From contig JBNGIS010030160.1 of NCBI GenBank assembly GCA_049999725.1, positions 1-51,026 on the forward strand: a DNA stretch of 51,026 nucleotides, read 5' to 3'. The notes beneath the pieces are model-generated. The model was not told where the DNA came from. It did no database searches and saw only the letters and a list, made by a program, of their open reading frames with translations. Positions 1-14,265 of the stretch are shown here, piece after piece; within the stretch, counting starts at the first letter, position 1; each line of letters opens with the position of its first letter. Both the position numbers and the translations under genes were made by a program. The DNA is from Haplomitrium mnioides (taxonomy: Eukaryota; Marchantiophyta; Haplomitriopsida; Calobryales).

Positions 1-2130
1 AGCCCGATCCCAAGAAAGGTCGTTAATCTTGTTAGCTCCCTGGAGCTAAGAGGTGACGATGCGTGGCGCTCGCCAGTTAATCCCGTTACAACTGACAAGT
101 AGCGCACACCGTGTATCCCGTGATGATGAAAGTACAACGATAACATCGACGGGAAGTCCGAGGAATCTTGCAACTGAGATTCTGTAGATTCTCGCGGCTG
201 AGTCTGAAGGGGTCTTCGGAACAGAGTTCCGAAGCGCCCCGCAGAACCCAGTCCACAGAATCTCCAAATATGCCCCCGCAGATCCCAAGTCACCTTCCTT
301 TCGCCACGCCACCTGCTGCACCGGCATCCGACGCCGCCCCGCAAGGGGGTAGGCTGACCGTCGCGCTGACCTCTCCTTCCGCAGTTGATCCACACGTTGT
401 CCGAGGTCAAGTGAACTCCTCTCCTTGCGTCACGTGTCCCGTGAATTGCCTCGGGGTCCTTGGAGTCGCCACGTCCTTCAAAGTGTGTCGTCTGATGCCG
501 CTCCGCAAAGGGGTAGGCAGACCGTCGCGCTGACATCCTTCCGATGTTGACCCACTGAACCCCTTGCACGCTTCCCAAGGCGCCACATCATCCGAAGGGC
601 GCCGTCCGACGTCGCCCCGCAAAGGGGTAGGCGGACCGTCGCGCGGACCCTTCTTCCGAAGTTGACCTTCGGAAACACAACAAGGCTCCTCAGCGTGCCA
701 CGTTTCCAAAGCCTCCCAGGGACTCACTGTGCTCGCCACATCATCCGTAGAACCGTCGCGGACTTCCCCTGCTCGCCGAATAAGAACGGTGCCGATGTCG
801 CTATTTCAACATACCTTCAAAGTAAGAACTACGCGCGCATGAAGCTAGCTTCGTTAACACTTCCAAAAGCTTGCTATAAGAACTACAAGGCCCTTTTAGA
901 CCGTTCGCCCCTTTCGAACTTTCGGATGTTGGCCGCACCCCGTCGAACTTTCACCCTTCTGGATGCTGAAGCGGCAAAGAGTCACCCTTTCGGCGCCGCT
1001 AGTTCCTCCGTCAGCCGTACCGGCGTTAGCTTCATTTTCCAGCCGCTCTCATCTCGCTCGCCGATTCGCCGATATATCGTCCTTTCGCCGTGCCCTTCGT
1101 TTCCCCCCACCGGATAGGTGCCATATTGCCCTTCTAGCTCAGCCTTCTTCCCATTGGACGGTTTGCTCTAGATCACCGTTTTGCCACTTTTGCACGTCGC
1201 TCGAATCGGTTCGCTGACAAGTCACCTTTTCACCTTCACTCGCTCTTATTCGGTCAAATCGGTGATCAGTCCCCCTTTCAGCTCTTCTCTGTGTTTCCTC
1301 TTGACGAACCTGCGCTAGGTCGCCCCTTCGGCTTCTGCGCTCCTCCTCCGCTCGGATCTTCGATAGATCGTCTTTCCGGCACCATCTCGTTTTCCTTCGG
1401 CCAGATCCGCGATAAGTCGTTGTTTCGGGCCCTCCTCCTTGCTCCCTTGTTGGGTTCCTCGCGGATCCCTCTTAACCGGGCTCCCCACGTCGTAAGACGG
1501 ATCGGAACCAGGTTAAGTGGGCTTGCCACTTGGGGAGGCGTCTGTCCGTAGATCCGCGGGCCTCCTGTTGCCGCCACGTCGTTCGTGGAATCCCGCGAAG
1601 GGCTCTGGAGACGCCGCGTTTCCTTGGAATCTTGCGGGACCTTTCGGGGACTCCACTCTTCCGCCAGGACGTACAGACTCGAATGGAGTGTTCGATCAAA
1701 CTTTGTAGGGCTCGCTCTTGCTTGCGGGATGGAGGTGTCCCTCTTCTGTGGCCTTGCTCACCCTCGTAACGATCTCACCTCCTCTTGTCAGCTTCTGATC
1801 TTTGCTTCCCGATTTGTGGCCGCTGCAAGACCCCCGCGATCTGCCTTTCTTCGGAGTGCCTTCGGACTTCCTTGTTGTTGATCCGTTCTTCTTCCTCCTG
1901 CGATCGCCTTGCTATATGTGGTTGCTCTGTTTCTTCTTCCCAGGCTCCGATCTCCGCATCCTCTTTAGGCCCACGGATTCTCGCTGGCCTGCTTCGAATT
2001 TGAAAATGGGACCTCTCCCCTGGCTGGCGATCACTGCTCTCCTTCCATCTCTTCCGCCATGATCTTATTTCGCTCCTAGGAATCATGCGCTCTGCTCTTA
2101 TCAGCTGTTCCTGAGAGGCCCTCATACTTG
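1..2130. repeat. Degenerate LTR relic related to the large gypsy LTR
   Basis: GC-rich, non-coding, and built from the same modules in the same order as the LTRs at 16433-20828 and 26863-30931. The modules are the CCCCGCAAAGGGG block (three copies at 337-634), the CACATCATCC and AGTAAGAACGGT stretch near 735-795, the CCCCGTCGAACTTTC stretch near 940, the GATATATCG / GATAGATCG stretches near 1070-1370, and the GGCTCCCCACGT / CGGAACC stretches near 1480-1510. I saw no target duplication or intact terminus, and the window edge cuts the left side. The short open frames on both strands are chance openings in GC-rich DNA. It is probably an old solo or truncated LTR of a sister family. Confidence 0.7.
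337..634. repeat. Three copies of the CCCCGCAAAGGGGTAGG module
   Basis: Near-identical blocks lie at 337-353, 501-520 and 615-634, each able to form a short CCCC/GGGG hairpin. Each is followed by a GACCGTCGCGC-like tail. The same block occurs twice in each gypsy LTR (18534 and 18659; 28708 and 28833), 125 bp apart there. This is the best-conserved link between this relic and the intact element. Confidence 0.75.
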
Positions 2131-3939
2131 CTAAAGAGTATTTGGGTCGCTGATGCTTCTGATTTCGTGAATTCCGCTTGAATGCTCCAAAGCACTTGCT
2201 GATAATGCCATGTGCCTAATTCTCTATAATAACAATTGCTTTTTCCTACTCTAACTTAGTAATAGCTTTCTAGACATAGTTGACATTATTTTTAGCTATG
2301 ACTTACTAAAGTTAGTGATCGTTACAACTCCTTACTTTACCAAGCTGCTTTAATTCTACCAAACAATCTTGTGCTACTTTTGGAGCATTTAGAATCATAA
2401 ATCTTAAAATCACTACTTCTTTGAGCTTGCGTCAAGAGGTAATAGAAGCAACAAATTGTGCTTCCTCTATTTGATATCTCTACTAAGTTTTTGTAATTCC
2501 CTCTAATTAACTTGTTGCAAATAGAATTAGTCAACCATCTTCTCTAATGTTTGTAGCTTTACAATAATGCTCATAATCGAATAAGAAATTCTCAAATATA
2601 CAAAGAATCGTCTTCCCATCATATATATGCTTTTGTCTTTGGAAACCGCACATGACTCTTTTCTTCTCGAAAAAGTTATCTTTTCCTCATTTGCATTTGA
2701 ACTTCTAAAATACAATAAAGATGCTCAATTTTTTGTTGCATTGATTGAAGCACGGCTTTTTGATTCTCCATGTAATTCTCCACCAAAAGAAAGAACCGTA
2801 GCTCTGACATCAATGTAAAAAAACTCAAAGATGAATTCCAAATGAGTATGAACTCAAAGGTAACTCTAGTAAAGTTATTCAACTAAATACCAATAGGACA
2901 ATCAAAAGCCAAGAAGGCAAACAACCAAAGAACCCAAGAGAAGTCTGAAGAGCTTCAGAATGAGGAATCAGAAAATGAAGTCCTTTTATATATACTTGAG
3001 AAGAAGTTGTCATCTTACCCACTTCACTTACAAGTTACTTCCAATTTCAGCCCTAAAATTGATCTTATTTTACTTATTTAAAAACAACTTCAAAAGTAAG
3101 TAATAGTAATACCACTTCACTAAAAGTTGATCCAACCCTAAAATTGATCTTATATAAATCTTCGCTAAAAGGTGGTATCTCTTTAATGGTAACTACCATA
3201 TACTTCACTACTCTCTATTTTCTTATAAATAACACAAGATCATACTTGTATTATTATATTTGGCAACTATATACACAAATAAGTCCAGTGCATTATAGCT
3301 CTAGTTGCAAAATTTTCCTTTAGAAAGTTATTCGGAACATGTTAGAAATGATATGAAAACGAGTTGCTGAAAGGATTATCCAACGAGAAGAAAATGCATC
3401 ATCAATTCGAATAATCTTCAAATTTCTACACTTTTCGTTAGAACGAAGTGCACTCACTGTAGTAAACATATAATTTTAATCAATTTCTAGAAATTATTTA
3501 CGTTTTGAATGTATTATTTAAGAAATATTACTTTGAGAGAGTAATAAACAAAAGAAAATAAGAGTGAGAGCAAGTAGTAAAGTAAAGTGAACCATGGCGA
3601 AGTTAGGAGTAAAAAAGGGTAGGGTAGGAGTGAATGACGAGCAGGGAGGTGATAAGATAAGAAAAAGAGGGAGGAAGAGAAAAGTAATAAAATAAAAAGG
3701 GAGAGGAAAAGGGATAGGACAGCTTACAATAATCTCACCGCCGTCGTCGTCAGTTATTTGCAGTTGTAAAAAGAAGGCCTAATTTATGTAGGAGACGCCA
3801 GCGAGAACAAAATTGGCGGTTATTGCGTGCATGGAGCATGAGAGAGACACGGGTCGTGTTTTGACAGGAAGAAATGGGCCGCACCCTTCTGAAACTGGCC
3901 CGTGGGTGCGGGTGCCCAAGCCTACGTGGATGATGGCAT
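2131..3939. other. AT-rich intergenic region, no gene seen
   Basis: Composition drops sharply from the GC-rich relic to AT-rich DNA. Both strands hold only short open frames (under about 70 codons) with no recognisable domain. From about 3600 the sequence becomes purine-rich and then G-rich as it nears the eIF4B leader. Confidence 0.6.
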
Positions 3940-3974
3940 GGGATGGGATGGGATGGGCATGGGCATGGGATGGG
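3940..3974 (+). promoter_or_regulatory. Canonical G-quadruplex motif upstream of eIF4B
   Basis: Seven GGG runs lie in 35 bases, separated by AT or CAT spacers. The first four satisfy the strict G3N2G3N2G3N2G3 pattern on the sense strand. The spacers create several ATG triplets. The motif lies 220-255 bp before the eIF4B start, so it is in the promoter or, if transcription starts upstream of it, in the 5' leader. No transcription start site can be placed from sequence alone. Confidence 0.7.
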
Positions 3975-4048
3975 AGGAGGTAAGGCATGTGTTTCCCCCC
4001 AAGGGGCGAGGCAGAGCAGCGAAGGAGATCGGAGGAGGGAGGACAAGC

Positions 4049-4120
4049 GAGAGAGAGCGAGAGAGAGAGAGAGAGAGGAGAGGGAGGAAAAGGAGAGAAA
4101 GGGAAGGGAGGAGGAGAGGG
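4049..4120 (+). promoter_or_regulatory. GA-repeat tract in the eIF4B leader/promoter
   Basis: A GAGAGA run grades into AGG/GGAGAA purine tracts and ends about 75 bp before the eIF4B ATG. In plants such GA tracts near transcription starts are typical binding sites of BPC-type GAGA factors. That role here is inference. Confidence 0.5.
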
Positions 4121-4193
4121 GCTCCCTCTCATAAAGCACGCATTAGGTGCGTGTTCGTGAGGGGGGGGTGGCGAGAGCGGTGAAATCTGAGCT

Positions 4194-5605
4194 ATGATGA
4201 AGCCGTGGGGAGGAGCGGGAGCATGGGCAGCAGAATCAGAACAAGCAGAGGCAGAGGCGAAAGCGAAAGGTAGTGCATACCCTGGTGGAGCACCGCCTGA
4301 GGCGTTTCCTTCTCTTGTAGAAGCAGTGGCAAAGCAACCTAAGAAGAAGAAGCAACAAGTCCTCTCCTATGCAGAGTTTACGACAGGCAAGTATATTGGC
4401 CCCGGCTCTAAGCCTCGAGCTCTCTCGGATGCTCGCGGTCTGACTGCTGATGAGCAGATGATGCTTCCGACTGGACCGAGGGACAGAACGGGCGAAGAAA
4501 ATGATGCTCCGGGAGGCGGTTTGGGAGGTGGTTTTCGTGATTACGGGGGAGGCTTCAGAGGGGGAGACCGTGGTGGCGATAGGGGGGATCGTGAATCTCG
4601 CGATCGATCTTTTGGTGGAGGGTTTGACAGAGATAGGGATGGAGGGCGCATGGGTAAGGATAGGGATCCCAGGGACGATGGGCCTTCGCGAGCAGATGAG
4701 GCTGACAACTGGGGAGCGTCCAAGAAAACTCTTCCTTCTTCTTATCAGCCGACTGGTGGTGGTGGGGGTTATGACGAAGATAGAAGAGGCGGAAGGCTCA
4801 GTGATCGAGATGCACCGTCAAGGGCCGATGAGGTCGATCACTGGGGCTCGACCAAGAAGTTTGTACCTTCTTTACCAGCAGATAGCTTTGATCGGAGAGG
4901 GAGGGGAGGATTTGAAGAACGAAGGGGAGGAGGTGGTTTTGAGGAAGGTCCGGGTGGTGTTTCTCGCGCTGATGAGGTAGACAACTGGGGCGCTGCCAAA
5001 AAGTTTGTTCCGAGCAGTGCGCCGCCGGTGAGTCGAGGGGGTGGTGGAGGGTTTGATGGCTCTTACAGGGATGCTGGGTCAGAATCTGATCGCTGGTCAA
5101 GAAGAGATCCTCTACCACGGGATGATATGAGGCCTGCCGAGCGTCCCCGCCTAGTTCTGCAAAGGCGATCCATACCTCTTGAATCTCAGGCTCCGCCTCC
5201 AGCGGCTGTCAATGGAGCTACTGAGCGGCCCAATGTCCCTATTACGGCTCCAACGACCCACGAGTCGGATGCACTGTTGGAGCAGCAACCTCCACCGAAA
5301 CCTAAGCCTAGGAGCAACCCGTTTGGAGCTGCGCGACCTAGGGAGGAAGTTCTTGCAGAGAAAGGGCAGGATTGGCGGAAACTGGATGCTGATCTGGACG
5401 TGAAGGATAAAGAAAAGTATAGCAGGCCTTCTAGCAGTCACTCTAGCCGATCGAGCAGGCCTCAAACACCGGAAGTTGGAGTGGAACAAGGAGGAGCTAA
5501 GTTAAGGCCTAAACTGAATCCTTTCGGAGAGGCAAAACGTGAAGCATTCGCGGATGAGAAAGGAGGCAGAGACTGGGGCAAGTTTGAAGTGGGCCTTGAG
5601 GACAG
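4194..5605 (+). CDS. Eukaryotic translation initiation factor eIF4B (plant type), first exon
   Basis: eIF4B is an RNA-binding cofactor that stimulates the eIF4A helicase during mRNA scanning in the cytoplasm. The exon encodes 471 residues. An N-terminal block near residues 33-70 includes AFPSLVEAV and LSYAEFTTGKYIGP. A long RGG/DRGG-rich region follows at about 105-300. Three SRADExDNWG-like repeats lie at 165-174, 209-218 and 257-266, two of them followed by KKFVPS. RPRLVLQRRS is at 317-326, and two NPFG...DW modules are at 375-396 and 442-462. All are hallmarks of plant eIF4B. The first of two adjacent ATGs is used; the second at 4197 is equally possible. The frame ends at a plausible donor (GACAG/GTTTAC, phase 2). 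Plant eIF4B is usually a little longer, so one or more short 3' exons are expected, and I could not find them. Either they are very diverged, or the gene is 3'-truncated. Confidence 0.88.
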
Positions 5606-8296
<2,691 letters not shown>

Positions 8297-8487
8297 TTTC
8301 TCAAAGGGGGAGTCCACAGCAACTCTCCTTGCTGCAATTCTTTCAAGTATGATTTTGGATATAAGATTCTCCCTTGAGGTTTTATTTGGCCGGTGGGCAT
8401 GTCAGGGTTATGCCAGAATTATTTGCTGAATTTCTCGAGTGTGGGAAAATTGGTTTATTATCTTACCTAGCTATAGCTTTGTAAAGT

Positions 8488-8533
8488 AGATGAGAAGAGA
8501 AGAGAACAGAAGAGAAGAGAAGAGAAAAGAAGC
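8488..8533 (+). repeat. GAAGA microsatellite
   Basis: An imperfect AGAAG/GAGAAGA simple repeat just downstream of the ARF1 stop, probably in the 3' UTR or flank. Confidence 0.6.
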
Positions 8534-8855
8534 AGAATGGATCTGTATTCTCTTGGTCTCAGTCAGTCTACCTTAACATTATTATTCAGTCACTCCTCCT
8601 TCCCATCACTTTCCCTATTCTCATCCTGTCTTTTCTTCCTTTCTGTATGTTCTGGATACTTGTTTTGAATGGTGAATAAAAGTGTGGCGCAAGTGATTGA
8701 ATTGAAGCGATTATGGGAGGTGGCAGGTGCACTTTTCACATTTCATCCTCGCTTTGCTTTTTCTTCCCCTAGTATACTGTTGTTGGTATGTTTACTACCA
8801 CACAACTACATATAAGGTGTTATATATATAACTAAACTAATATATATATGTTTTT

Positions 8856-9620
8856 GTGGTTAGTTTTGCTCTTCACAACTGCATAACTAATATTAATGTG
8901 CTTGTTCTGGACTGAACTGTATTATATGCTTATACATTATGATATTTGGTGATACTATAAGATTCTTGGTGGAGTGCTAGGCATCATCATGACTGAGTTT
9001 TCCCGTTGCTTCCGGAAAGTGGCAGAAACTCAGTACGATGATTGATCAGGACCTGCTGTCGGGAACTGACGAAACCAGCAGGAAGTTGTGGCAGCTTGTC
9101 ATGATGAGGCTGAATAGTCTGAAACTTTGTGTCTGACACCACAGAGTCAAGGCTGCACTCTATGTGTGCACAGTTGTGATATGTGTAGGTTTTTCCTAGA
9201 CTATTGCAGCTTCCATTTAAGTGTTGTTGTGGTTAGTTTTGCTCTCCATGACTTCATAACTAATATTATATGCTTATACATATAGTGCATATTGTAGTAT
9301 AATTGGATTCTTGGTGGAGTGCTAGTCATCAACGTGATTGAGTTTTCCAGTTACTTCAGGAAAGTGGCAGAAACTCAGTACGATGATTGATCAGGACCTG
9401 CCGTCGGGAACTGACGAAACCAGCAGGAAGTTGTGGCAGCTTGTCACTGCTACACATGATGAGGCTCAATAGTCTGAAACTGTGTCTGACACCACGTTGT
9501 TAAGGCTGCACTCTATGTGTTGTGCAGTTGTGATGTGTGTAGGTTTTTCCTAGACTATTGCAGCTTCCATTTTTTTGTTGTTGTGGTTAGTTTTACTCTC
9601 CACAGCTTCATAGCTAAATA
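8856..9620 (+). repeat. Tandem duplication of a ~360-bp segment with conserved hairpins
   Basis: Unit 1 is 8856-9228, unit 2 is 9229-9582, and a partial third starts at 9583. Each begins GTGGTTAGTTTT. Both full units keep an inverted repeat (ACTGAGTTT at 8992 with AAACTCAGT at 9026) and a second one (CCTGCTG at 9052 with CAGCAGG at 9076). In unit 2 the first arm of each pair carries one substitution. No open frame of note is present. Confidence 0.75.
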
Positions 9621-9720
9621 TAGTCCGAAACTCTGCCAATGTCACCAATACAGGAAATGGCCAAATTCAGCATGCTGAAGTAAAGGATGGCAGGATTTAG
9701 CTGATAGCCAAGAGTTCTAG

Positions 9721-9844
9721 AATCAGTCCTGATGGTGGATTGGTCTTTTGAGTATTTATCTTCATTGTGCAGAGCATTATGCCTGTGTTTTCACAGTTTC
9801 TTGTATTGCCTTCCTAGTTCCTCAAGGATGACCTTGCTTTCAAG
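9721..9844 (+). repeat. Duplicated segment, copy 2
   Basis: Counterpart of 8102-8228. It follows directly behind the tandem units, so the whole ARF1 3' flank seems to have been amplified from ARF1 3' intron sequence. Confidence 0.8.
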
Positions 9845-10689
9845 AGTTTTAGAATAGTACTGGGAACTATTTCCAGTGCTTGGTCGAAAGGTTAATCTCT
9901 ACTTTACTAGAATATGATGTTTGTGTAGCTGTTCTCAAATTCTCATTAGTTAAAAATGATATCAAATCTTTCTTTAAACGTTTAGCTGTCCTCTTCCCGA
10001 AGCTATGAATGGTTGCATATGATTTTTGATATGAGTCCTTGAAATTGATTTCGAAAACTGTAATTGGTGGAAAATTTGCTACATGAGATATAACTATGAT
10101 TGTACTAGGAATAGAATATGATGCTTGTTTTGTCCATCTTCCCCTCACTGAAATGGCTCCACATCTTTACTTTGTGAGGACGAAAATGGGTTGAGTCTGA
10201 ATACTAACGTTGAAAGGCCAGTTACATGTAACAGCTCTGCCTTAATAGAAAACACCGTTTGCCAGTAGAGTTTTTTATTGCTTTACTTTACTGGAGTAAG
10301 ACATCTTTGTTGTTGGTGTACTCTTTAAAACTAAATAGGAAAGTAAAGTTTACTATTGTAACTATGAAAAATGTTGAAAATAGAGCGAAATTATGTTACA
10401 GAGAAATAGAGAAATTGTTAGAGTAGAGAAGTATATATTGTTTGCACCAAAGACCGACATTAAAATGCCAAAGAACAAACAAGAAATAAGCATCAAAATA
10501 AATTGAATTCTCTAAAAAAACAAAGGGAGTGGCTATGTATCACCAAGGTTATGCTGATTACCGTTCACTTGCCAACTAATAAACAATGGGAACAAACAAG
10601 CTATATCTTTCTTGTTACCAACCCTTGCTTAGGTTCTTAATCACAGGACGGTGTAGCAATGACTCAATGCTTAGGCCCCAGTCATGACT
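9845..10689. other. AT-rich spacer, nothing recognised
   Basis: No coding domain, RNA gene or repeat was recognised. The 93-codon minus-strand open frame at 9867-10148 has no recognisable motif. Confidence 0.5.
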
Positions 10690-11800
10690 CAATTAAGTAA
10701 GCTTGCATTGTCGATAGCTCAATGTCCAATGAGATCCCTTTCATTGAAACTGGAACCTCCTTTTGATTGAAACCTTGCATTGTGGATAGCTCAATGTCCA
10801 ATGAGATCCCTTTCATTGAAACTGGTAACCTCCTTTTGATTGAAACCTTGCATTGTCGATAGCTCCATGTCCAATGAGATCCCTTTCATTGAAACTTGTA
10901 ACCTCCTTTTGATTGAAATGTGTAAGCTTGCATTGTCTATAGTGCAATGTCCAATGAGATCCCTTTCATTGAAACGTATAAGCTTGCATTGTCCATCGAT
11001 AGTGCAATGTCCAATGAGATGCATTTGATTGAAATGGGTAATGTCCAATGAGATACCTTTGATTGAAACGTGTAAGCTTGCATTGTACGTCGATAGTGCA
11101 ATGTCTGCAATGTCCAATGAGATCCATTTGATTGAAACGGGTAAGCTTGCATTGTCCATCGATAGTGCAATATCTGCAATGTCCAATGAGATCCCTTTCA
11201 TTGAAATGTATAAGCTTGCATTGTTCGTCGATAGTGCAATGTCTACAATGTCCAATGAGATCTCTTTGATTGAAACAGGTAAGCTTGCATTGTCCATCGA
11301 TAGTGCAATGTCTGCAATATCCAATGAGATCCCTTTGATTGAAACGGGTAAGCTTGCATTGTCCATCGATAGTGCAATGTCTAATAAGATCCCAAGATCC
11401 ATTTGATTGAAATACGTAAGTTTGCATTGTCCATCGATAGTGCAATGTTTGCAATGTCCAATGAGATCCCTTTGATTGAAACGTGTAAGCTTGCATTGTC
11501 CATCGATAGTGTAATGTCTTCAATGTCCAATGAGATCTCTTTGATTGAAACGGGTAAGCTTGCATTGTCCATCGATAGTGCAATGTCTACAATGTCTAAT
11601 GAGTTCCCTTTGATTGAAACGTATAAGCTTGCATTGTCTATCAATAGTGCAATGTTTGCAATATGCAATGAGATACCTTTGATTGAACGAGTAAGCTTGC
11701 ATTGTCTATCGATAGTGCAATGTCTAATGAGATCTCTTTGATTGAAACGGGTAAGCTTGCAGTGTCCATTGATAAAGCAATGTCCAATGAGATCCCTCTA
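10690..11800 (+). repeat. 69-bp satellite array
   Basis: A head-to-tail unit of 69 bp starts AAGCTTGCATTGTCCATCGA and contains TGCAATGTCCAATGAGATCC and TTTGATTGAAACGGGT. The regular 69-bp spacing is clear from 11143 to 11760. At the left end (10690-11100) the units are shorter, lacking part of the middle. The unit carries TTGCA/TGCAA and CATTG/CAATG inverted arms around ATCGAT. Because 69 is a multiple of 3, long repetitive open frames appear on both strands. They are not genes. Confidence 0.92.
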
Positions 11801-11829
11801 ACCAATCACAGACTTAATTTCTTAATAAT

Positions 11830-14265
11830 TTTTGTAAGGTAAGGGATAATGTGTTTGACCAAAACAATAAATGTATGATGTGTGAGAACAACCAAAGCTC
11901 AACAAATACAAGCTTTTTAAGTTGATATATTCTACCAAAAGAATAAATATATGATGTGTGAGAATAACCGAAGCTCAATAAATACAAGCCTATTAAGTTG
12001 ACATGTTTTACCAAAAGATTAAATGTATGATGTGTGAGAACAACCAAAGCTCAACAAATACAAGCCTACTAAGTTGACATGTTCTATGAAAAGAATAAAT
12101 GTATGATGTGCAAGAACAATCGAAGCTCAACAAATACAAGCCTATTAAGTTGACATGTTCTACCAAAAGAATAAATGCATGATGTCTAAGAACAACCAAA
12201 TCTCAACAAATACAAGCACATAAAGTTGATATGTTCTCTTAAAAGAATAAATGTATGATGTGTGAGAACAACCAAAGCTCAACAAACACAAGCCTATTAA
12301 GTTGACACATTCTACCAAAAGAATATATGTATGACGTCTAAGAACAACCAAAGCTCAACAAACACAAGCCTATTAAGTTGACATATTCTATCAAAAGAAT
12401 AAATGTATGATGTATAAGAACAACCAAAGCTCAACAAACACAAGCCTATTAAGTTGACATATTCTACCAAAAGAATAAGTGTATGATATATGAGAACAAC
12501 CAAAGCTCAACAAATACAAGCCTTAAGTTGACATGTTCTACCAAAAGAATAAATACATGATGTTTGAGAACAACCAAAGCTCAACAAGTACAAGCACATT
12601 AAGTTGACATCTTCTACCAAAAGAATAAATAAATGATGTGTGAGAACAACCAAAGCTCAACAAATACAAGCACAGTAAGTTGATGTTTTCGGCCAAAAGA
12701 GTAAATGTATGATGTGTGAGAACAACCAAAGCTCAACAAATACAAGCCTATTAAGTTGACATGTTCTACCAAAAGAATAAATGTATGATGTGTGAGAACA
12801 ACCAAAGCTCAACAAATAAAACCCTATTAAGTTGACATGTTCTACCAAAGAATAAATGTATGATGTTTGAGAACAACCTAAGCTTAACAAATACAAGTTA
12901 AGTTTACATGCTCTACCAAAAGAATAAATGTATGATGTGTGAGAACAACCAAAGCTCAACAAATACAATCGTATTAAGTTGACATGTTCTAACAAAAGAA
13001 TAAATGCATGATGTTTAAGAACAACCAAAGCTCAACAAATACAACCCTATTAAGTTGACATGTTCTACCAAAATAAAAAAATGTATGATGTTTGAGAACA
13101 ACCAAAGCTCAACAAGTGCAAGCACATTAAGTTGGCATATTCTACCAAAAGAACAAATGTATGATGTTAAAGAGCAACCAAAGCTCAACAAGTACAAGTA
13201 TACTAAGTTGACATGTTCTACCAAAAGAATAAATGTATGATGTATGAGAACAACCAAAGTCCAACAAATACAAGCATTTTAAGTTGAGATGTTTTACCTA
13301 AAGAATAAATGTATGATGTTTGAGAACAACCAAAGCTCAACATTTACTAGCACATTAAGTTGATATGTTCTACCAAAAGAACAAATGTATGGTGTGTGAG
13401 AAAAACCAAAGCTCAACAAGTACAAGCCTTTTAAGTTGACATCTTCTACCAAAAGAATAAATGTATGATGTCTCAAAGAAACCAAAGCTCAACAAATACA
13501 AGCACATTAAGTTGACATGTTCTACCAAAAGAATAGATGTATAATGTCTTAGAAAAACCAAAGCTCAACAAATACAAGCCTATTAAGTTGGCATTTTCTA
13601 CCAAAAGAATAGATGTATTATGTCTGTTAACAACCAAAGCTCATTGAATACAAGCACATTAAGTTGGCATGTTCTACCAAAAGAATAAATGCATGATGCT
13701 TGAGAACAAGCAAAGCTCAACAAATACAAGCTCATTGCGTTGACATGTGTTACAAAAAGAATAAATGTATGATGTTTGAGAACATCCAAAGCTCAACAAA
13801 AACAAGCACGTTTAGTTGACATGTTCCACCAAAAGACTAAATGTATTGTGTTTGAGAACAATCAAAGCTCAACAACTACAAGCATATTAAGTTGACATGG
13901 TCAACCAAAATACTAAATGTAAGATGTTTGAAAAACACCAAAGCTCAATAAATACAAACACAATAAATTGATGTAATCTACCAAAAGAACAAATGTATGA
14001 TGTCTAAGAACAACCAAAGCTCAACAAATACAAGCACATTAAGTCGACATGTTCTACCAAAAGAATAAATGTATGATGTATGAGAACAACCAAAGTCCAA
14101 GAAATACAAGCACATTAAGTTCAGATGTTCTATCTAAAGAATAAATGTTTGATGTTTGAGAACAACCAAGGCTCAACAAATACAAGCACATTAAGTTGAC
14201 ATTTTCTACCAAAAGAATAAATGTATGATGTTTTAGAAAAACTAGAGCTTAATAAATACACTTCA
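11830..14265 (+). repeat. 76-bp satellite array, about 32 copies
   Basis: The head-to-tail 76-bp unit contains AAGAATAAATGTATGATGTG, GAGAACAACCAAAGCTCAAC and TTAAGTTGACATGTTCTACC. It is unrelated to the adjoining 69-bp satellite. Copies differ by point changes and small indels, and edge units are the most diverged. The series of 63-codon minus-strand open frames at 152- or 76-bp steps is a by-product of the periodicity. Confidence 0.93.

Noticed and set aside
1-2130. Intact protein gene in the GC-rich left end
   Set aside because: All open frames are short, overlap on both strands, and the DNA aligns with non-coding LTR modules.
3750-4139. Ser/Leu-rich minus-strand frames opposite the eIF4B leader
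   Set aside because: They are the complement of GA and GGGAT simple repeats.
9026-9145. C/D-box snoRNA candidate (ATGATGA with CTGA boxes)
   Set aside because: The terminal stem is not adjacent to the C box in either copy and no guide could be assigned. Kept only as a structure observation.
10791-11741. Long repetitive open frames on both strands (up to 205 codons)
   Set aside because: The 69-bp satellite unit is a multiple of three, so any stop-free frame of one unit stays open through the array. No domain is present and opposite strands are equally open.
11814-13789. Series of ~63-codon minus-strand frames rich in Leu and His
   Set aside because: They repeat at 76- or 152-bp steps with the satellite and end at the same in-unit stop.
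10690-14265. CRISPR-like array
   Set aside because: Units are contiguous tandem repeats with no unique spacers, in eukaryotic-type DNA.
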